A DNA stretch of 64,000 nt from Pseudomonas linyingensis (GCF_900109175.1 NZ_FNZE01000008.1:160563-224562); one strand, 5' to 3'. Numbered from the stretch's first letter, positions 1 to 8,754 are shown. Made by a program: numbers and translations. The notes: generated by a model not told the origin, from the letters alone.

Positions 1-1652
1 CCGCCGTACTCTACTGGTACACCCGCTGCCTGCGCAGCACCCTGCTGGTGGTGCTGTGCTCGATGATCGCTGTGGTCTGGCTGCTCGGCCTGCTGCCGAC
101 GCTCGGCTACGAACTGGACCCGTACTCGGTGCTGGTGCCCTTCCTGGTGTTCGCCATCGGCATGAGCCATGGCGCGCAGAAGATGAACGGCATCATGCAG
201 GACATCGGCCGCGGCACCCACCGCCTGGTGGCGGCGCGCTACACCTTCCGCCGCCTGTTCCTCGCCGGCATGACCGCACTGCTGGCCGATGCCGTGGGCT
301 TCGCGGTGCTGATGGTGATCGACATCCAGGTGATCCAGGATCTGGCCATCACCGCCAGCATCGGCGTGGCCGTGCTGATCTTCACCAACCTGGTGCTGCT
401 GCCGATCCTGCTGTCCTACACCGGCGTCAGCCCGGTGGCCGCCCAGCGCAGTCTCAAGGCCGAGCTGATGGAGGCTAATGACGCCGAGCACAAGAAGCAC
501 CCGTTCTGGGCCTTCCTCGACCTGTTCACCCGCACGCCGTGGGCCGGCCTGGCCGTGGGCCTCGGCCTGGTGCTGGGCGCCATCGGCCTGACCATCAGCT
601 TCCAGCTGAAGATCGGCGACACCGACCCGGGCGCCCCCGAGCTGCGTGCCGACTCGCGCTACAACCAGGACAACGCCTTCATGGTCGCCAACTACGCGGC
701 GAGCAGCGACGTCTACATCGTCATGGTCAAGACCCCGCAATACGCCTGCGCCCACTACAGCACCCTGCGTGCGGTGGATGCGCTGGAGCGCGAGCTGCAG
801 CAGTTGCCGGGCGTCGAGGCGACCAGCTCGCTGGCCGGGCTGGCCAAGGTGGCCAACGCCGGGATGAACGAGGGCAGCCTCAAGTGGTACGAGATGCCGC
901 GCTCGCAGGACATGCTCAACGCGATCATCACCCGCGCCCCGCGCGAGATGTTCAACCAGAACTGCGACCTGCTGACCGTCTACGCCTACCTCAAGGACCA
1001 CAAGGCCGACACCCTGACCAGCGTGGTCAACACCGTGGAAACCTTTGCCGCGCAGTACGGCAGCGACGACATCCGCTTCCTCAACGCCGCCGGCAACGCC
1101 GGCATCGAGGCCGCCACCAACATCGTGGTGAAGAAGGCCAACGTGCAGATGCTGTTCCTGGTCTACGCTGCGGTGATCGTGCTGGCCTTCATCACCTTCC
1201 GCTCGTGGCGGGCGGTGGTCTGCGCGGTGGTCCCGCTGATGATCACCTCGGTGCTCTGCGAGGCGCTGATGGTCTGGCTGAACATCGGCGTCAAGGTCGC
1301 CACTCTGCCGGTGATCGCCCTCGGCGTCGGCATCGGCGTGGACTACGCGCTGTACGTGATGACGGTGACCCTGGCGCGGTTGAAGGAGGGCATGAGTCTG
1401 TCCGAGGCCTACTACAAGGCGCTGATCTTCACCGGCAAGGTGGTGGTGCTGACCGGCATTACCCTGGGCATCGCGGTGGCCACCTGGGTCTGGTCGCCGA
1501 TCAAGTTCCAGGCCGACATGGGCATCCTGCTCGCCTTCATGTTCGTGTGGAACATGCTCGGCGCGCTGATCCTGCTGCCGGCGCTCGCCCACTTCCTCCT
1601 GCGGCCGAGCCAGGTTGAGGCCCAGCCGCAGGCGCAGGCCGTGGCGGTCTGA
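1..1652 (+). CDS. RND/MMPL-family exporter, C-terminal part (5' end outside window)
   Basis: The reading frame is open from the first bases and ends at TGA 1650-1652, so the gene starts upstream of the window. What is present is the second half of a hydrophobe/lipid-type RND permease: membrane helices, a periplasmic loop of roughly 180 residues after about residue 190, then a cluster of helices including a stretch with repeated Gly-Val-Gly and a following Asp-Tyr typical of MMPL proteins. The last residues are an Ala/Gln-rich tail. Such permeases commonly sit beside DUF1302, DUF1329 and YCF48-like genes, exactly the types at the other end of this window, so a related cluster probably lies upstream. 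Substrate unknown. A hairpin follows the stop. Confidence 0.85.
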   Translation, partial: AVLYWYTRCLRSTLLVVLCSMIAVVWLLGLLPTLGYELDPYSVLVPFLVFAIGMSHGAQKMNGIMQDIGRGTHRLVAARYTFRRLFLAGMTALLADAVGFAVLMVIDIQVIQDLAITASIGVAVLIFTNLVLLPILLSYTGVSPVAAQRSLKAELMEANDAEHKKHPFWAFLDLFTRTPWAGLAVGLGLVLGAIGLTISFQLKIGDTDPGAPELRADSRYNQDNAFMVANYAASSDVYIVMVKTPQYACAHYSTLRAVDALERELQQLPGVEATSSLAGLAKVANAGMNEGSLKWYEMPRSQDMLNAIITRAPREMFNQNCDLLTVYAYLKDHKADTLTSVVNTVETFAAQYGSDDIRFLNAAGNAGIEAATNIVVKKANVQMLFLVYAAVIVLAFITFRSWRAVVCAVVPLMITSVLCEALMVWLNIGVKVATLPVIALGVGIGVDYALYVMTVTLARLKEGMSLSEAYYKALIFTGKVVVLTGITLGIAVATWVWSPIKFQADMGILLAFMFVWNMLGALILLPALAHFLLRPSQVEAQPQAQAVAV

Positions 1653-1671
1653 CCAAGCTCTAATGGCGTAC

Positions 1672-1705
1672 AGGCGGCCCGTAGCGTAAGTTACAGGCCG
1701 CCTTT
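1672..1705 (+). terminator. Probable rho-independent terminator after the RND gene
   Basis: Perfect 8-bp arms (1672-1679 with 1696-1703) separated by 16 nt, followed by only a short T run. It lies 20 nt after the exporter stop codon and before the regulator gene. Confidence 0.6.
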
Positions 1706-1845
1706 CCCGTTTCCTGACGGGACCATCAAGATAAAGCCGGCCAAGAGCCGGGCAGGCTCAGAGGAGGAGGGCGCAGTCGCCTTCCTTTCTCTGGCGGGGC
1801 TGCCCTCCGCCATGCCATGCCCGACCATTCGCGAGCCGGTGGGGG

Positions 1846-3555
1846 ATGACAGACATGGCTGTACAACGCTCGCTCGAGCGCTTCAACCTGCGCTCGAGAC
1901 TGCGCTTCGATATCGACGCCGGGCAGATCTGGCTGGACGAGAGCCGCATGCTGCTGCTCCACGCCAAGGCCCTCGGCGCCCTGCGCCGCGAACTGTATGA
2001 CTCGCTCGGCGCCAAGCGGGCCCACGGCCTGCTGTTCCGCATGGGCTTCGCCGCCGGGCAGGAGGACGCCGAGCGCGCCTCCAAGCTGCTCGGCGAGGGC
2101 GACAACTACGACGTGTTCCAGATCGGCCCCGAGCTGCACGCCTTCGAGGGCCTGGTCAAATCGACCATCACCGAGGCGCAGATCGACTGGGAGCAGGGCA
2201 CCTTCTTCGGCGAGGTGGTCTGCGAGAACTCCTGGGAGGCCGAGTCCCACCTGCAGCAGTACGGCATCGGCGAGGAAACGGCCTGCTGGACGCTGTCCGG
2301 CTATGCCTCGGGCTACGTGACCCGCTTCTTCCGCCGCTTCATCGTGTTCCGCGAGACCCAGTGCACCTGCCGCGGCGACCACCAGTGCGTGATGGTCGGC
2401 AAGCCGGTCGAGGCCTGGGGCGACGATGCCTACCTGGAATACTGTCGCCCGGCGGAGATGGACACCGCCTACCAGGAGCTGGCGCAGGAACTCTGGCAGC
2501 TGCGCGGCCGCCAGCGCGAGCAGATGCCGAGCGGCAAGCTGGTCGGTGGCTCGCCGGCGTTTCGCACCGCCTTCGACCTGCTGAGCAAGGCCGCCCGCAG
2601 CCCGATCACCGTGCTGCTGCTCGGCGAGACCGGCGTGGGCAAGGAAGTGTTCGCCCAGTGGCTGCACGAGAACAGCGACCGCGCCAAGCAGCCGTTCGTG
2701 GCGGTCAACTGCGCGGCGATCCCCAACGACCTGATCGAGTCCGAACTGTTCGGCGTGCAGAAGGGCGCCTTCACCGGCGCGCAGCAGTCGCGCCCCGGCC
2801 GCTTCGAGCGCGCCGATGGCGGCACGCTGTTCCTCGACGAGTTGGGCGATCTGTCGCCCTCTGCCCAGGTCAAGCTGCTGCGCGTACTGCAGACCGGCGA
2901 GGTCGAACGCCTCGGCGACGACAAGACCCGCAAGGTCAACGTGCGCCTGGTGGCGGCGACCAACGTCAACCTGCAGCAGGCGATTGCCGATGGGCGCTTC
3001 CGCGCCGACCTCTACTACCGTCTGGCCACCTACCCGGTGGCGATCCCGCCGCTGCGCGAGCGCAAGGCGGACATCCCGATCCTGGTCAGCTCACTGCTGG
3101 AGAAGTACGCGCCGACCTACAACAAGACCCTGAACGGCGTGACCGACCGCGCGATGCAGGCGCTGATGGCCTACAACTGGCCGGGCAACGTGCGCGAGCT
3201 GGAAAACCTGGTCGAGCGCGCCGTGCTGCTGGTGCCCTCCGGCGGGCAGATCGAGCTGGAGCACCTGTTCGCCGGCAGCGTGCCGGCCGCGCCGCAAGGG
3301 GTGGCCGTCGACCGCCAAGGCCAGGTGGGCAATGCCGAGGAAGCGCGTCGCGAGCAGCTCTACGACACCCTGCTCGACGACCATTTCGACCTGCAGGCCC
3401 ACGAGAACCGCCTGCTCCAACTGGCCGTACGCCGCGCCAACGGCAACCTGACCCACGCCGCCCGCCTGCTCGGCATCACCCGCCGGCAGCTGGCGTATCG
3501 GTTGAAGCAGGCCAATGGCGAGGCGGGAGCGTGTGCACAGGAAGTCAGCGGCTGA
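1846..3555 (+). CDS. dmpR: Sigma-54-dependent activator of phenol catabolism (DmpR/PoxR/XylR type)
   Basis: A 569-residue NtrC-class activator that senses aromatics directly. Domains in order: XylR_N/V4R sensor (about 15-205), AAA+ ATPase (about 233-465) with Walker A GETGVGKE at 260-267, the GAFTGA loop that contacts sigma-54 and a GGTLFLDELGD Walker B region, then a C-terminal Fis-type helix-turn-helix. By alignment to MopR from memory, the zinc ligands are Cys147, Glu170, Cys173 and Cys181, and the phenol-binding His is His98. The Trp expected in the pocket (MopR Trp134) falls on Cys126. The start is ATG 1846, just behind a G-rich ribosome site; ATG 1855 is an alternative. It lies upstream of a sigma-54 promoter and the phenol hydroxylase genes, its likely target. 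Confidence 0.92.
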   Translation: MTDMAVQRSLERFNLRSRLRFDIDAGQIWLDESRMLLLHAKALGALRRELYDSLGAKRAHGLLFRMGFAAGQEDAERASKLLGEGDNYDVFQIGPELHAFEGLVKSTITEAQIDWEQGTFFGEVVCENSWEAESHLQQYGIGEETACWTLSGYASGYVTRFFRRFIVFRETQCTCRGDHQCVMVGKPVEAWGDDAYLEYCRPAEMDTAYQELAQELWQLRGRQREQMPSGKLVGGSPAFRTAFDLLSKAARSPITVLLLGETGVGKEVFAQWLHENSDRAKQPFVAVNCAAIPNDLIESELFGVQKGAFTGAQQSRPGRFERADGGTLFLDELGDLSPSAQVKLLRVLQTGEVERLGDDKTRKVNVRLVAATNVNLQQAIADGRFRADLYYRLATYPVAIPPLRERKADIPILVSSLLEKYAPTYNKTLNGVTDRAMQALMAYNWPGNVRELENLVERAVLLVPSGGQIELEHLFAGSVPAAPQGVAVDRQGQVGNAEEARREQLYDTLLDDHFDLQAHENRLLQLAVRRANGNLTHAARLLGITRRQLAYRLKQANGEAGACAQEVSG

Positions 3556-3570
3556 CAGGGGGTGGACGCG

Positions 3571-3590
3571 CCTTCCCGGGGCCGGGAAGG
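3571..3590. terminator. Hairpin between convergent genes
   Basis: Perfect 8-bp arms (3571-3578 with 3583-3590) with a 4-nt loop in the 45-bp gap between the activator (+) and the thioesterase (-). There is no T run. It could act in both directions, but this is inferred from position only. Confidence 0.45.
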
Positions 3591-3600
3591 CACCAGACCA

Positions 3601-4011
3601 TCATCCCTGGCGCGGCGGAATCGCGTAGGTGCCGACCACATGCGCCACGGCGTCGGTGGAGCCTTCCGAATACAGGTAGACCTCGCCGACTACCAGCGAC
3701 TTGCCGACCTTGATCAGCTTGCAGACGCCGACGATGCTCCGGTCCCCCGCTGGCTTGCGCAGGAAGTTGGCGGTCAGGTTGGTGGTCACCGCCATCGGCA
3801 CCATGCCGATCTCGCCCAGCAGCGCCACGTACAGCGCGACATCGGCGATGCTCATCAGCACCGGGCCGGAGACAGTGCCGCCGGGGCGCAATTCGTCGTG
3901 ACCGACCGGATGCCAGACCGTGGCGCTGCCATCGCCGACCTTTTCCACGATGCACTTGGTCTGCGGGAACTCGGCGGCGATGAATGCGGCGATTTCTTCT
4001 TTGCTGGCCAT
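3601..4011 (-). CDS. PaaI-type hotdog-fold thioesterase
   Basis: A 136-residue protein of the hotdog thioesterase family (PaaI/YbgC-like), which hydrolyses acyl- or aryl-CoA thioesters in the cytoplasm. The central part has the family pattern: a Gly-Gly-Thr-Val-Ser-Gly-Pro stretch followed by a helix with an acidic residue (about residues 44-58), and a later Leu-Thr-Ala-Asn-Phe-Leu-Arg strand. The start at 4011 is set by a GGAGG site just upstream; longer frames upstream read through AT-rich promoter DNA and are rejected. It faces the activator and diverges from the phenol operon. Such genes often accompany aromatic pathways, where they may recover CoA from dead-end thioesters. Substrate unknown. 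Confidence 0.8.
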   Translation of the reverse strand: MASKEEIAAFIAAEFPQTKCIVEKVGDGSATVWHPVGHDELRPGGTVSGPVLMSIADVALYVALLGEIGMVPMAVTTNLTANFLRKPAGDRSIVGVCKLIKVGKSLVVGEVYLYSEGSTDAVAHVVGTYAIPPRQG

Positions 4012-4557
4012 GAAAATCCTCCCTGAAAAATGATTGGAAACCGAAGCTACTACAGGGAGAGAGGCGCGACCAGCGCCCGCTCGAGGCGGCCTGCATGTCG
4101 ACTCCTGTAGGGACTTCCCGGGTGACCAAAACGAACAGTGAGCGCTGATGGCCCCCGCCAGCCGCGGCGGATGCTGCAAATGTCGACTCGCCACTGGCCA
4201 GGATGCCGCTCGCTGCCCCTCGGAGTCGACGGTTTCCCCTCCCGCGCAGCTTGCTTCCGTCCCTTTTCTATCGCGCGTACCGCCAGTGCCGAGCCGACCG
4301 CCTTCAGTCGCCCGCTTTTTTTGCACTGCACCTTTACGTTTTTGTAAGGCACCAGGGGCCTGCGGACCAAAGCGTCATGCACAGTGCCGGCCAGGAATCC
4401 CGTTATTTCCTGATAAATCCTTTAAAAACAATTACTTAAATAAGTTGGCACCGTCCCTGCAATGTAACAAGCGTCCATAGCAAGACCGCCTGCCCGGACT
4501 CCCCCACGAACCGGACAGGCAACCAAACCGCATCAAGCCAAATAATGGAGACAACAA
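4012..4557 (+). other. Regulatory intergenic region of the phenol operon
   Basis: No credible gene lies in these 546 bases. The segment carries the thioesterase promoter on one side and the phenol operon promoter on the other. It becomes AT-rich at about 4403-4444, just upstream of the sigma-54 site, which would suit IHF-assisted looping; I see only a partial match to the IHF consensus there. Binding sites for the activator should lie between about 4250 and 4400, but I could not recognise a clear inverted repeat. Confidence 0.6.
4446..4461 (+). promoter_or_regulatory. Sigma-54 promoter of the phenol/catechol operon
   Basis: TGGCAC at 4446-4451, five bases, then CTGCA at 4457-4461. The invariant GG (4447-4448) and GC (4459-4460) are exactly 10 nt apart, as in the consensus. 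It lies about 97 nt before the catechol dioxygenase start and downstream of a sigma-54 activator gene. Confidence 0.9.
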
Positions 4558-5487
4558 ATGGCGATGACAGGTGTGCTGCGGCCGGGCCATGCCCAGGTTC
4601 GCGTGCTGAATCTCGAAGAAAGCGTCCGCTTCTACCGGGACGTGCTGGGCCTGGTGGAAACCGGGCGCGATGCGCAGGGCCGCGTCTACTTCAAGTGCTG
4701 GGACGAGCGCGATCACAACAGCTACGTGATCCGCGAGGCGGACAGCGCCGGTCTCGACTTCTTCGGCTTCAAGGTGCTCGACAAGGCCACCCTCGAGCAA
4801 CTGGATGCCGACCTGCAGGCCTACGGCCTGACCACCACCCGCATCCCGGCCGGCGACATGCTGGAAACCGGCGAGCGCGTGCGCTTCGAACTGCCCTCCG
4901 GCCACCTGATCGAGCTGTACGCCGAGAAGACCATCGTCGGCAACGGCGCCGGCCTGGTCAATCCGGCGCCCTGGACCCAGGCGCGCGAGCATGGCATCGG
5001 TCCGGTGCGCCTCGATCACACCCTGCTGTACGGGCCGAACATCGCCGAAGTGCAGAAGATCTTCACCGAGGTGCTGGGCTTCTACCTGGTCGAGCGCGTG
5101 CTCACTCCCGATGGCCAGGGCAACGCCGCCATCTGGCTGTCCTGCTCGCACAAGGTCCACGACATCGCCTTCGCCGAATACCCCGAGCCGGGCAAGCTGC
5201 ACCACTGCTCGTTCCTGATGGAGAGCTGGGAGCAGGTGCTGCGTGCCGGCGACATCATGTCGATGAACGAGGTCAACGTCGACATCGGCCCGACCCGCCA
5301 CGGCGTCACCCGCGGCTGCACCATCTACGCCTGGGACCCCTCCGGCAACCGCTTCGAGACCTTCATGGGCGGCTACCAGCCGTATCCGGACTACGAGCCG
5401 ATCACCTGGACCTTCGACAACTTCGGCCAGGGCCTCGACTACCCGCAGCGCAAGCTGCACGAAACCTTCCTCACCGTCGTGACCTGA
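4558..5487 (+). CDS. dmpB: Catechol 2,3-dioxygenase
   Basis: A 309-residue extradiol ring-cleavage enzyme of the XylE/DmpB class. It opens catechol or alkylcatechols next to the diol to give 2-hydroxymuconic semialdehydes, using ferrous iron and oxygen. Two vicinal-oxygen-chelate domains are visible. The iron ligands fall at His154, the His215-His216 pair and Glu267, inside the usual contexts (Leu-Asp-His, Leu-His-His and Asn-Arg-Phe-Glu). Length matches the family (307-309). It is the first gene behind the sigma-54 promoter, ahead of the phenol hydroxylase. In the classical dmp order it follows the hydroxylase and ferredoxin genes. Its repair ferredoxin is about 25 kb away at 30910. Confidence 0.96.
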   Translation: MAMTGVLRPGHAQVRVLNLEESVRFYRDVLGLVETGRDAQGRVYFKCWDERDHNSYVIREADSAGLDFFGFKVLDKATLEQLDADLQAYGLTTTRIPAGDMLETGERVRFELPSGHLIELYAEKTIVGNGAGLVNPAPWTQAREHGIGPVRLDHTLLYGPNIAEVQKIFTEVLGFYLVERVLTPDGQGNAAIWLSCSHKVHDIAFAEYPEPGKLHHCSFLMESWEQVLRAGDIMSMNEVNVDIGPTRHGVTRGCTIYAWDPSGNRFETFMGGYQPYPDYEPITWTFDNFGQGLDYPQRKLHETFLTVVT

Positions 5488-5498
5488 GGAGACCGGCC

Positions 5499-5789
5499 AT
5501 GACTCGTCCCGACCAGTTGGTGGAAATGGTGCCGGCCACGCTCGATACCCGCAAACGCTGGGTGCGAGTGACCGGAGAACGCGCCGGCGGCTTCATCGAG
5601 TTCGACTTCGCCATCGGCGAGCCCGAGCTGATCGTCGAGATGATCCTCAGCCCCGAAGCCTTCGCCGAGTTCTGCGCGCAGAACCAGGTGGAATTGCTGC
5701 CGCCGCGGGAGCCGGACAGCGGGGCGGACGAGCCGAGCGACTGGGACTGGCGCCTCGCCGACGCCACCCAGACCCGCTTCAAGCAGTAG
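5499..5789 (+). CDS. dmpK: Phenol hydroxylase assembly protein (DmpK type)
   Basis: A small protein of 96 residues at the position and of the size of DmpK/PhcK, the component thought to help load iron into the oxygenase; it is not needed in the active complex. The N-terminal half carries the family pattern of a short strand followed by Arg-Lys-Arg-Trp-Val-Arg-Val and a Gly-Phe-Ile-Glu-Phe-Asp-Phe stretch. The C-terminus is acidic and ends in a Trp-rich segment. The start at ATG 5499 follows GAGGAGA about 7 nt upstream and lies 11 nt after the catechol dioxygenase stop, so the genes are co-transcribed. Confidence 0.9.
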   Translation: MTRPDQLVEMVPATLDTRKRWVRVTGERAGGFIEFDFAIGEPELIVEMILSPEAFAEFCAQNQVELLPPREPDSGADEPSDWDWRLADATQTRFKQ

Positions 5790-5853
5790 AACGAACCAAC
5801 AGAACAACAAGAACCGGCGCTGCGTACCGCGCAGCGCCTGCAGGAGAGAATCC

Positions 5854-6846
5854 ATGCAAATCGATCTTCGCACGGTCAGCATCCAGCCGCTGCGCAACAC
5901 CTTCGACCACCTGGTCCGCCGCTTCGGCGACAAGCCGGCTTCGCGCTACCAGGAGGGCAGCTACGACATCCAGGCCGCCGAGAACCTGCACTACCGGCCG
6001 ACCTGGGACCCGGAGCAGGAGCTGTACGACACCAGCATCACCAAGATCGTCATGCAGGACTGGTACGCCCTCAAGGACCCGCGCCAGTTCTACTACAGCA
6101 CCTACACCCTGGCCCGCGCCCGCCAGCAGGACAGCATGGAGGCCAACTTCAGCTTCGTCGAAAGCCGCGGGCTGACCGACCTGCTGCCGGCCGACCTGCG
6201 CCAGATCGCCCTCGACCTGCTGGTGCCGCTGCGCCACGCCGCCTGGGGCGCCAACCAGAACAACACTTTCATCTGCGGCTACGGCTACGGCACCACCTTC
6301 ACCCAGCCGTGCATCTACCACGCCATGGACAACCTGGGCATCGCCCAGTACCTGTCGCGCCTGGGCCTGCTGCTCGGCGGCACCGAAGCGCTGGACGCCG
6401 GCAAGGCCGCCTGGCTCGACGGCGAGGCCTGGCAGCCGCTGCGCCGCTACGTCGAGGACTGCCTGGCGCTGCGCGATCCGTTCGAGCTGTTCGTCGCCCA
6501 GAACGTCGCCCTCGACGGCCTGCTCTATCCGCTGGTCTACGAGCGCATCGTCGATGAGCACCTGGCCGGCCGCGGTGGCTCGTCGGTGGCCATGCTCACC
6601 CAGTTCATGACCGACTGGTTCGACGAAACCAGGAAGTGGGTGGACGCCGTGCTCAAGGTCGCCGCCGGCGAGTCCGAGCACAACCGTGCCCAGTTGCAGG
6701 AGTGGATCAACGCCTGGAAGTGCCGCGCGGCTTCCGCCGTGCTGCCGGTGGTCGAGCAGGTGTTCGGCGCCGAAGCCGACGACCTGGTCAGCGAACAAGT
6801 GGCCGCCTTCAAGGCGCGCATCGAAAAAACCGGCATCGCGCTCTGA
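5854..6846 (+). CDS. dmpL: Phenol hydroxylase oxygenase beta subunit
   Basis: A 330-residue protein of the size and type of DmpL/PhL, the beta subunit of the (alpha-beta-gamma)2 hydroxylase of soluble di-iron monooxygenases. The ferritin-like fold is shared with the alpha subunit, but the di-iron ligands are lost, so the role is structural. Recognisable features are the N-terminal arm with Pro-Ala-Ser-Arg-Tyr-Gln-Glu and the motif of aromatic residues around residues 50-90. An AGGAGAG ribosome site precedes the start. It follows dmpK by 64 nt and precedes dmpM by 11 nt in one operon. Confidence 0.95.
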   Translation: MQIDLRTVSIQPLRNTFDHLVRRFGDKPASRYQEGSYDIQAAENLHYRPTWDPEQELYDTSITKIVMQDWYALKDPRQFYYSTYTLARARQQDSMEANFSFVESRGLTDLLPADLRQIALDLLVPLRHAAWGANQNNTFICGYGYGTTFTQPCIYHAMDNLGIAQYLSRLGLLLGGTEALDAGKAAWLDGEAWQPLRRYVEDCLALRDPFELFVAQNVALDGLLYPLVYERIVDEHLAGRGGSSVAMLTQFMTDWFDETRKWVDAVLKVAAGESEHNRAQLQEWINAWKCRAASAVLPVVEQVFGAEADDLVSEQVAAFKARIEKTGIAL

Positions 6847-6857
6847 GAGGCTCACCC

Positions 6858-7127
6858 ATGTCCACCGTATTCATTGCCCTGCAAGCCAACGAAGAAACCC
6901 GCCCGATCATCGAAGCGATCGAGCTCGACAACCCCCAGGCGGTGGTCAACCGCGAACCGGCGATGGTCAAGATCAACGCTCCCGGCCGGCTGGTGATCCG
7001 CAAGGACACCATCGAAGAGCAGCTCGGCCGCAGCTATGACCTGCAGGAGCTGCAGATCAACCTGATCACGCTGTCCGGCAACGTCGACGAAGACGAAGAC
7101 ACCCTGACCCTGACCTGGAACGAGTGA
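6858..7127 (+). CDS. dmpM: Phenol hydroxylase effector (coupling) protein
   Basis: An 89-residue effector protein of the MmoB/DmpM family. It has no cofactor. It binds the hydroxylase near the di-iron site and is needed for efficient oxygen activation and coupling to substrate. The Asn-Arg-Glu-Pro-Ala-Met segment followed by Gly-Arg-Leu-Val-Ile-Arg and an acidic C-terminus are typical. The start codon at 6858 lies 11 nt after dmpL, and the stop lies 14 nt before dmpN, consistent with a tightly coupled operon. The toluene monooxygenase has its own effector (14768-15076), so the strain carries two parallel coupling proteins. Confidence 0.95.
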   Translation: MSTVFIALQANEETRPIIEAIELDNPQAVVNREPAMVKINAPGRLVIRKDTIEEQLGRSYDLQELQINLITLSGNVDEDEDTLTLTWNE

Positions 7128-7141
7128 GCGAGGACTCCGCC

Positions 7142-8665
7142 ATGGACATGAAAACCGCCAACAAGAAGCTGAGCCTGAAAGACAAGTACAAGCTGTTCAC
7201 CCGCGATCTCGGCTGGGAGCCCACCTACCGCACCAAGGAGGAAGTGTTCCCCTACGTGCAGTACGAAGGCATCAAGATTCACGACTGGGACAAGTGGGAA
7301 GACCCCTTCCGCCTGACCATGGACTCCTACTGGAAGTACCAGGCCGAGAAGGAGCGCAAGTTCTACGCCATCATCGACGCCCACGCGCAGAACAACGGCC
7401 ACCTGCACATCACCGACGCCCGCTACCTGTCGGCGCTGAAGGTGTTCCTGCAGGCCATCAGCCCCGGCGAGTACGCCGCCCACAAGGGCTTCGCCCGCGT
7501 CGGCCGCGAGTTCCCCGGCGTCGGCACCCAGGTCGCCTGCCAGATGCAGGCCATCGACGAGATCCGCCACGCGCAGACGCAGATCCACGCGCTGTCCAAC
7601 TACAACAAGTTCTACAACGGCTTCCACGGCTTCGCCGAGCACCGCGACCGCATCTGGTACACCTCGGTGGCCCGTTCGTTCTTCGACGACGCCATGGCTG
7701 CCGGCCCGTTCGAGTTCATGATCGCCATCGGCTTCAGCTTCGAGTACGTGCTGACCAACCTGCTGTTCGTGCCGTTCATGTCCGGCGCCGCCTACAACGG
7801 CGACATGGCCACCGTCACCTTCGGCTTCTCGGCGCAGTCCGACGAGGCGCGGCACATGACCCTCGGCCTCGAGTGCATCAAGTTCATGCTCGAGCAGGAT
7901 CCGGACAACCTGCCGATTGTCCAGGCCTGGATCGACAAGTGGTTCTGGCGCGGCATCCGCGTGCTCAGCCTGGTCAGCACCATGATGGACTACATGCTGC
8001 CCAAGCGCGTGATGTCCTGGCGCGAGGCCTGGAACATCTACGGCATCGAGAACGGCAGCGCACTGTTCAAGGACCTGGCCCGCTACGGCATCCGTGCGCC
8101 CAAGGGCTGGGACCACGCGGAAGAGGCCATAGACCACATGTCCCACCAGCTCATGCTGGGTCTGTACCAGTGGAAGTTCGGCACCTCCTTCCACGTCTGG
8201 ATCCCGTCCGACGAGGACATGGACTGGCTGTCGAAGAAGTACCCGACCACCTTCGACAAGTACTACCGCCCGCGCTGGGAGCACATCAAGAAGCACGAGG
8301 CCGCCACCGGCGCGCCGTTCAACAACTTCGGCCTGCCCAAGTTGTGCCAGTGCTGCCAGCTGCCGACCCTGTTCACCGAACCGGGCGACCCGACCCTGAT
8401 CTGCCACCGCGAGTCGGTGTACCAGGGTGAGCGCTACCACTTCTGCTCCGACGGCTGCAAAGACATCTTCGACAACGAGCCGGAGAAGTACATCCAGGCC
8501 TGGCTGCCGATGCCGGGGCTGATGCAGGACCCGCTCAACGGCGACCTGGCCGGCTGGATGGACTGGGTGTTCCTCAAGAACGGCGAGGACAACGGCGACT
8601 ACGCCACCTCCCAGGACAAGCACAACTTCGAACTGTGGCGCAGCATGGCCAGCTCCAACCAGTAA
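7142..8665 (+). CDS. dmpN: Phenol hydroxylase oxygenase alpha subunit (di-iron)
   Basis: The 507-residue catalytic subunit, which hydroxylates phenol and cresols to catechols at a carboxylate-bridged di-iron centre. The ligands are all present: Glu110, Glu140 and His143 (Asp-Glu-Ile-Arg-His), Glu201, Glu235 and His238 (Asp-Glu-Ala-Arg-His). A C-terminal Cys-rich YHS-like segment (about 401-450) contains Cys-x-Cys-Cys and Phe-Cys-x3-Cys pairs that could bind a metal. A frame extension to 7124 exists, but GAGG at 7130-7133 sits correctly for ATG 7142. It works with DmpL and DmpO as hydroxylase, with DmpM as effector and DmpP as electron donor. Confidence 0.96.
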   Translation: MDMKTANKKLSLKDKYKLFTRDLGWEPTYRTKEEVFPYVQYEGIKIHDWDKWEDPFRLTMDSYWKYQAEKERKFYAIIDAHAQNNGHLHITDARYLSALKVFLQAISPGEYAAHKGFARVGREFPGVGTQVACQMQAIDEIRHAQTQIHALSNYNKFYNGFHGFAEHRDRIWYTSVARSFFDDAMAAGPFEFMIAIGFSFEYVLTNLLFVPFMSGAAYNGDMATVTFGFSAQSDEARHMTLGLECIKFMLEQDPDNLPIVQAWIDKWFWRGIRVLSLVSTMMDYMLPKRVMSWREAWNIYGIENGSALFKDLARYGIRAPKGWDHAEEAIDHMSHQLMLGLYQWKFGTSFHVWIPSDEDMDWLSKKYPTTFDKYYRPRWEHIKKHEAATGAPFNNFGLPKLCQCCQLPTLFTEPGDPTLICHRESVYQGERYHFCSDGCKDIFDNEPEKYIQAWLPMPGLMQDPLNGDLAGWMDWVFLKNGEDNGDYATSQDKHNFELWRSMASSNQ

Positions 8666-8673
8666 CTGCTTTG

Positions 8674-8711
8674 CTCCCTCTCCCTCGAGGGAGAGGGCCG
8701 GGGAGAGAGTG
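8674..8711. repeat. Palindromic CT-rich intergenic repeat inside the operon
   Basis: Perfect inverted arms of 11 nt (8676-8686 with 8687-8697) lie between dmpN and dmpO, followed by another GGGGAGAG run. This is a kind of short palindrome common between pseudomonad genes. It is inside the operon and lacks a T run, so it is more likely an RNA-processing or stability element than a terminator. Confidence 0.6.
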
Positions 8712-8754
8712 ATGCTCTTTCCCCTCTCCCAGAACAACAAGAAGGAATACGAAC

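Noticed and set aside
3601..4326. Longer 241-codon reading of the thioesterase
   Set aside because: The extra N-terminal part comes from AT-rich promoter DNA; a GGAGG site and the normal family start support 4011.
4250..4440. Binding sites for the phenol activator
   Set aside because: I looked for an inverted repeat of the XylR/DmpR type and found no convincing pair, so none is reported.
8674..8711. Palindrome between dmpN and dmpO as a terminator
   Set aside because: It has no T run and lies inside an operon whose genes must be made together; reported as a repeat instead.
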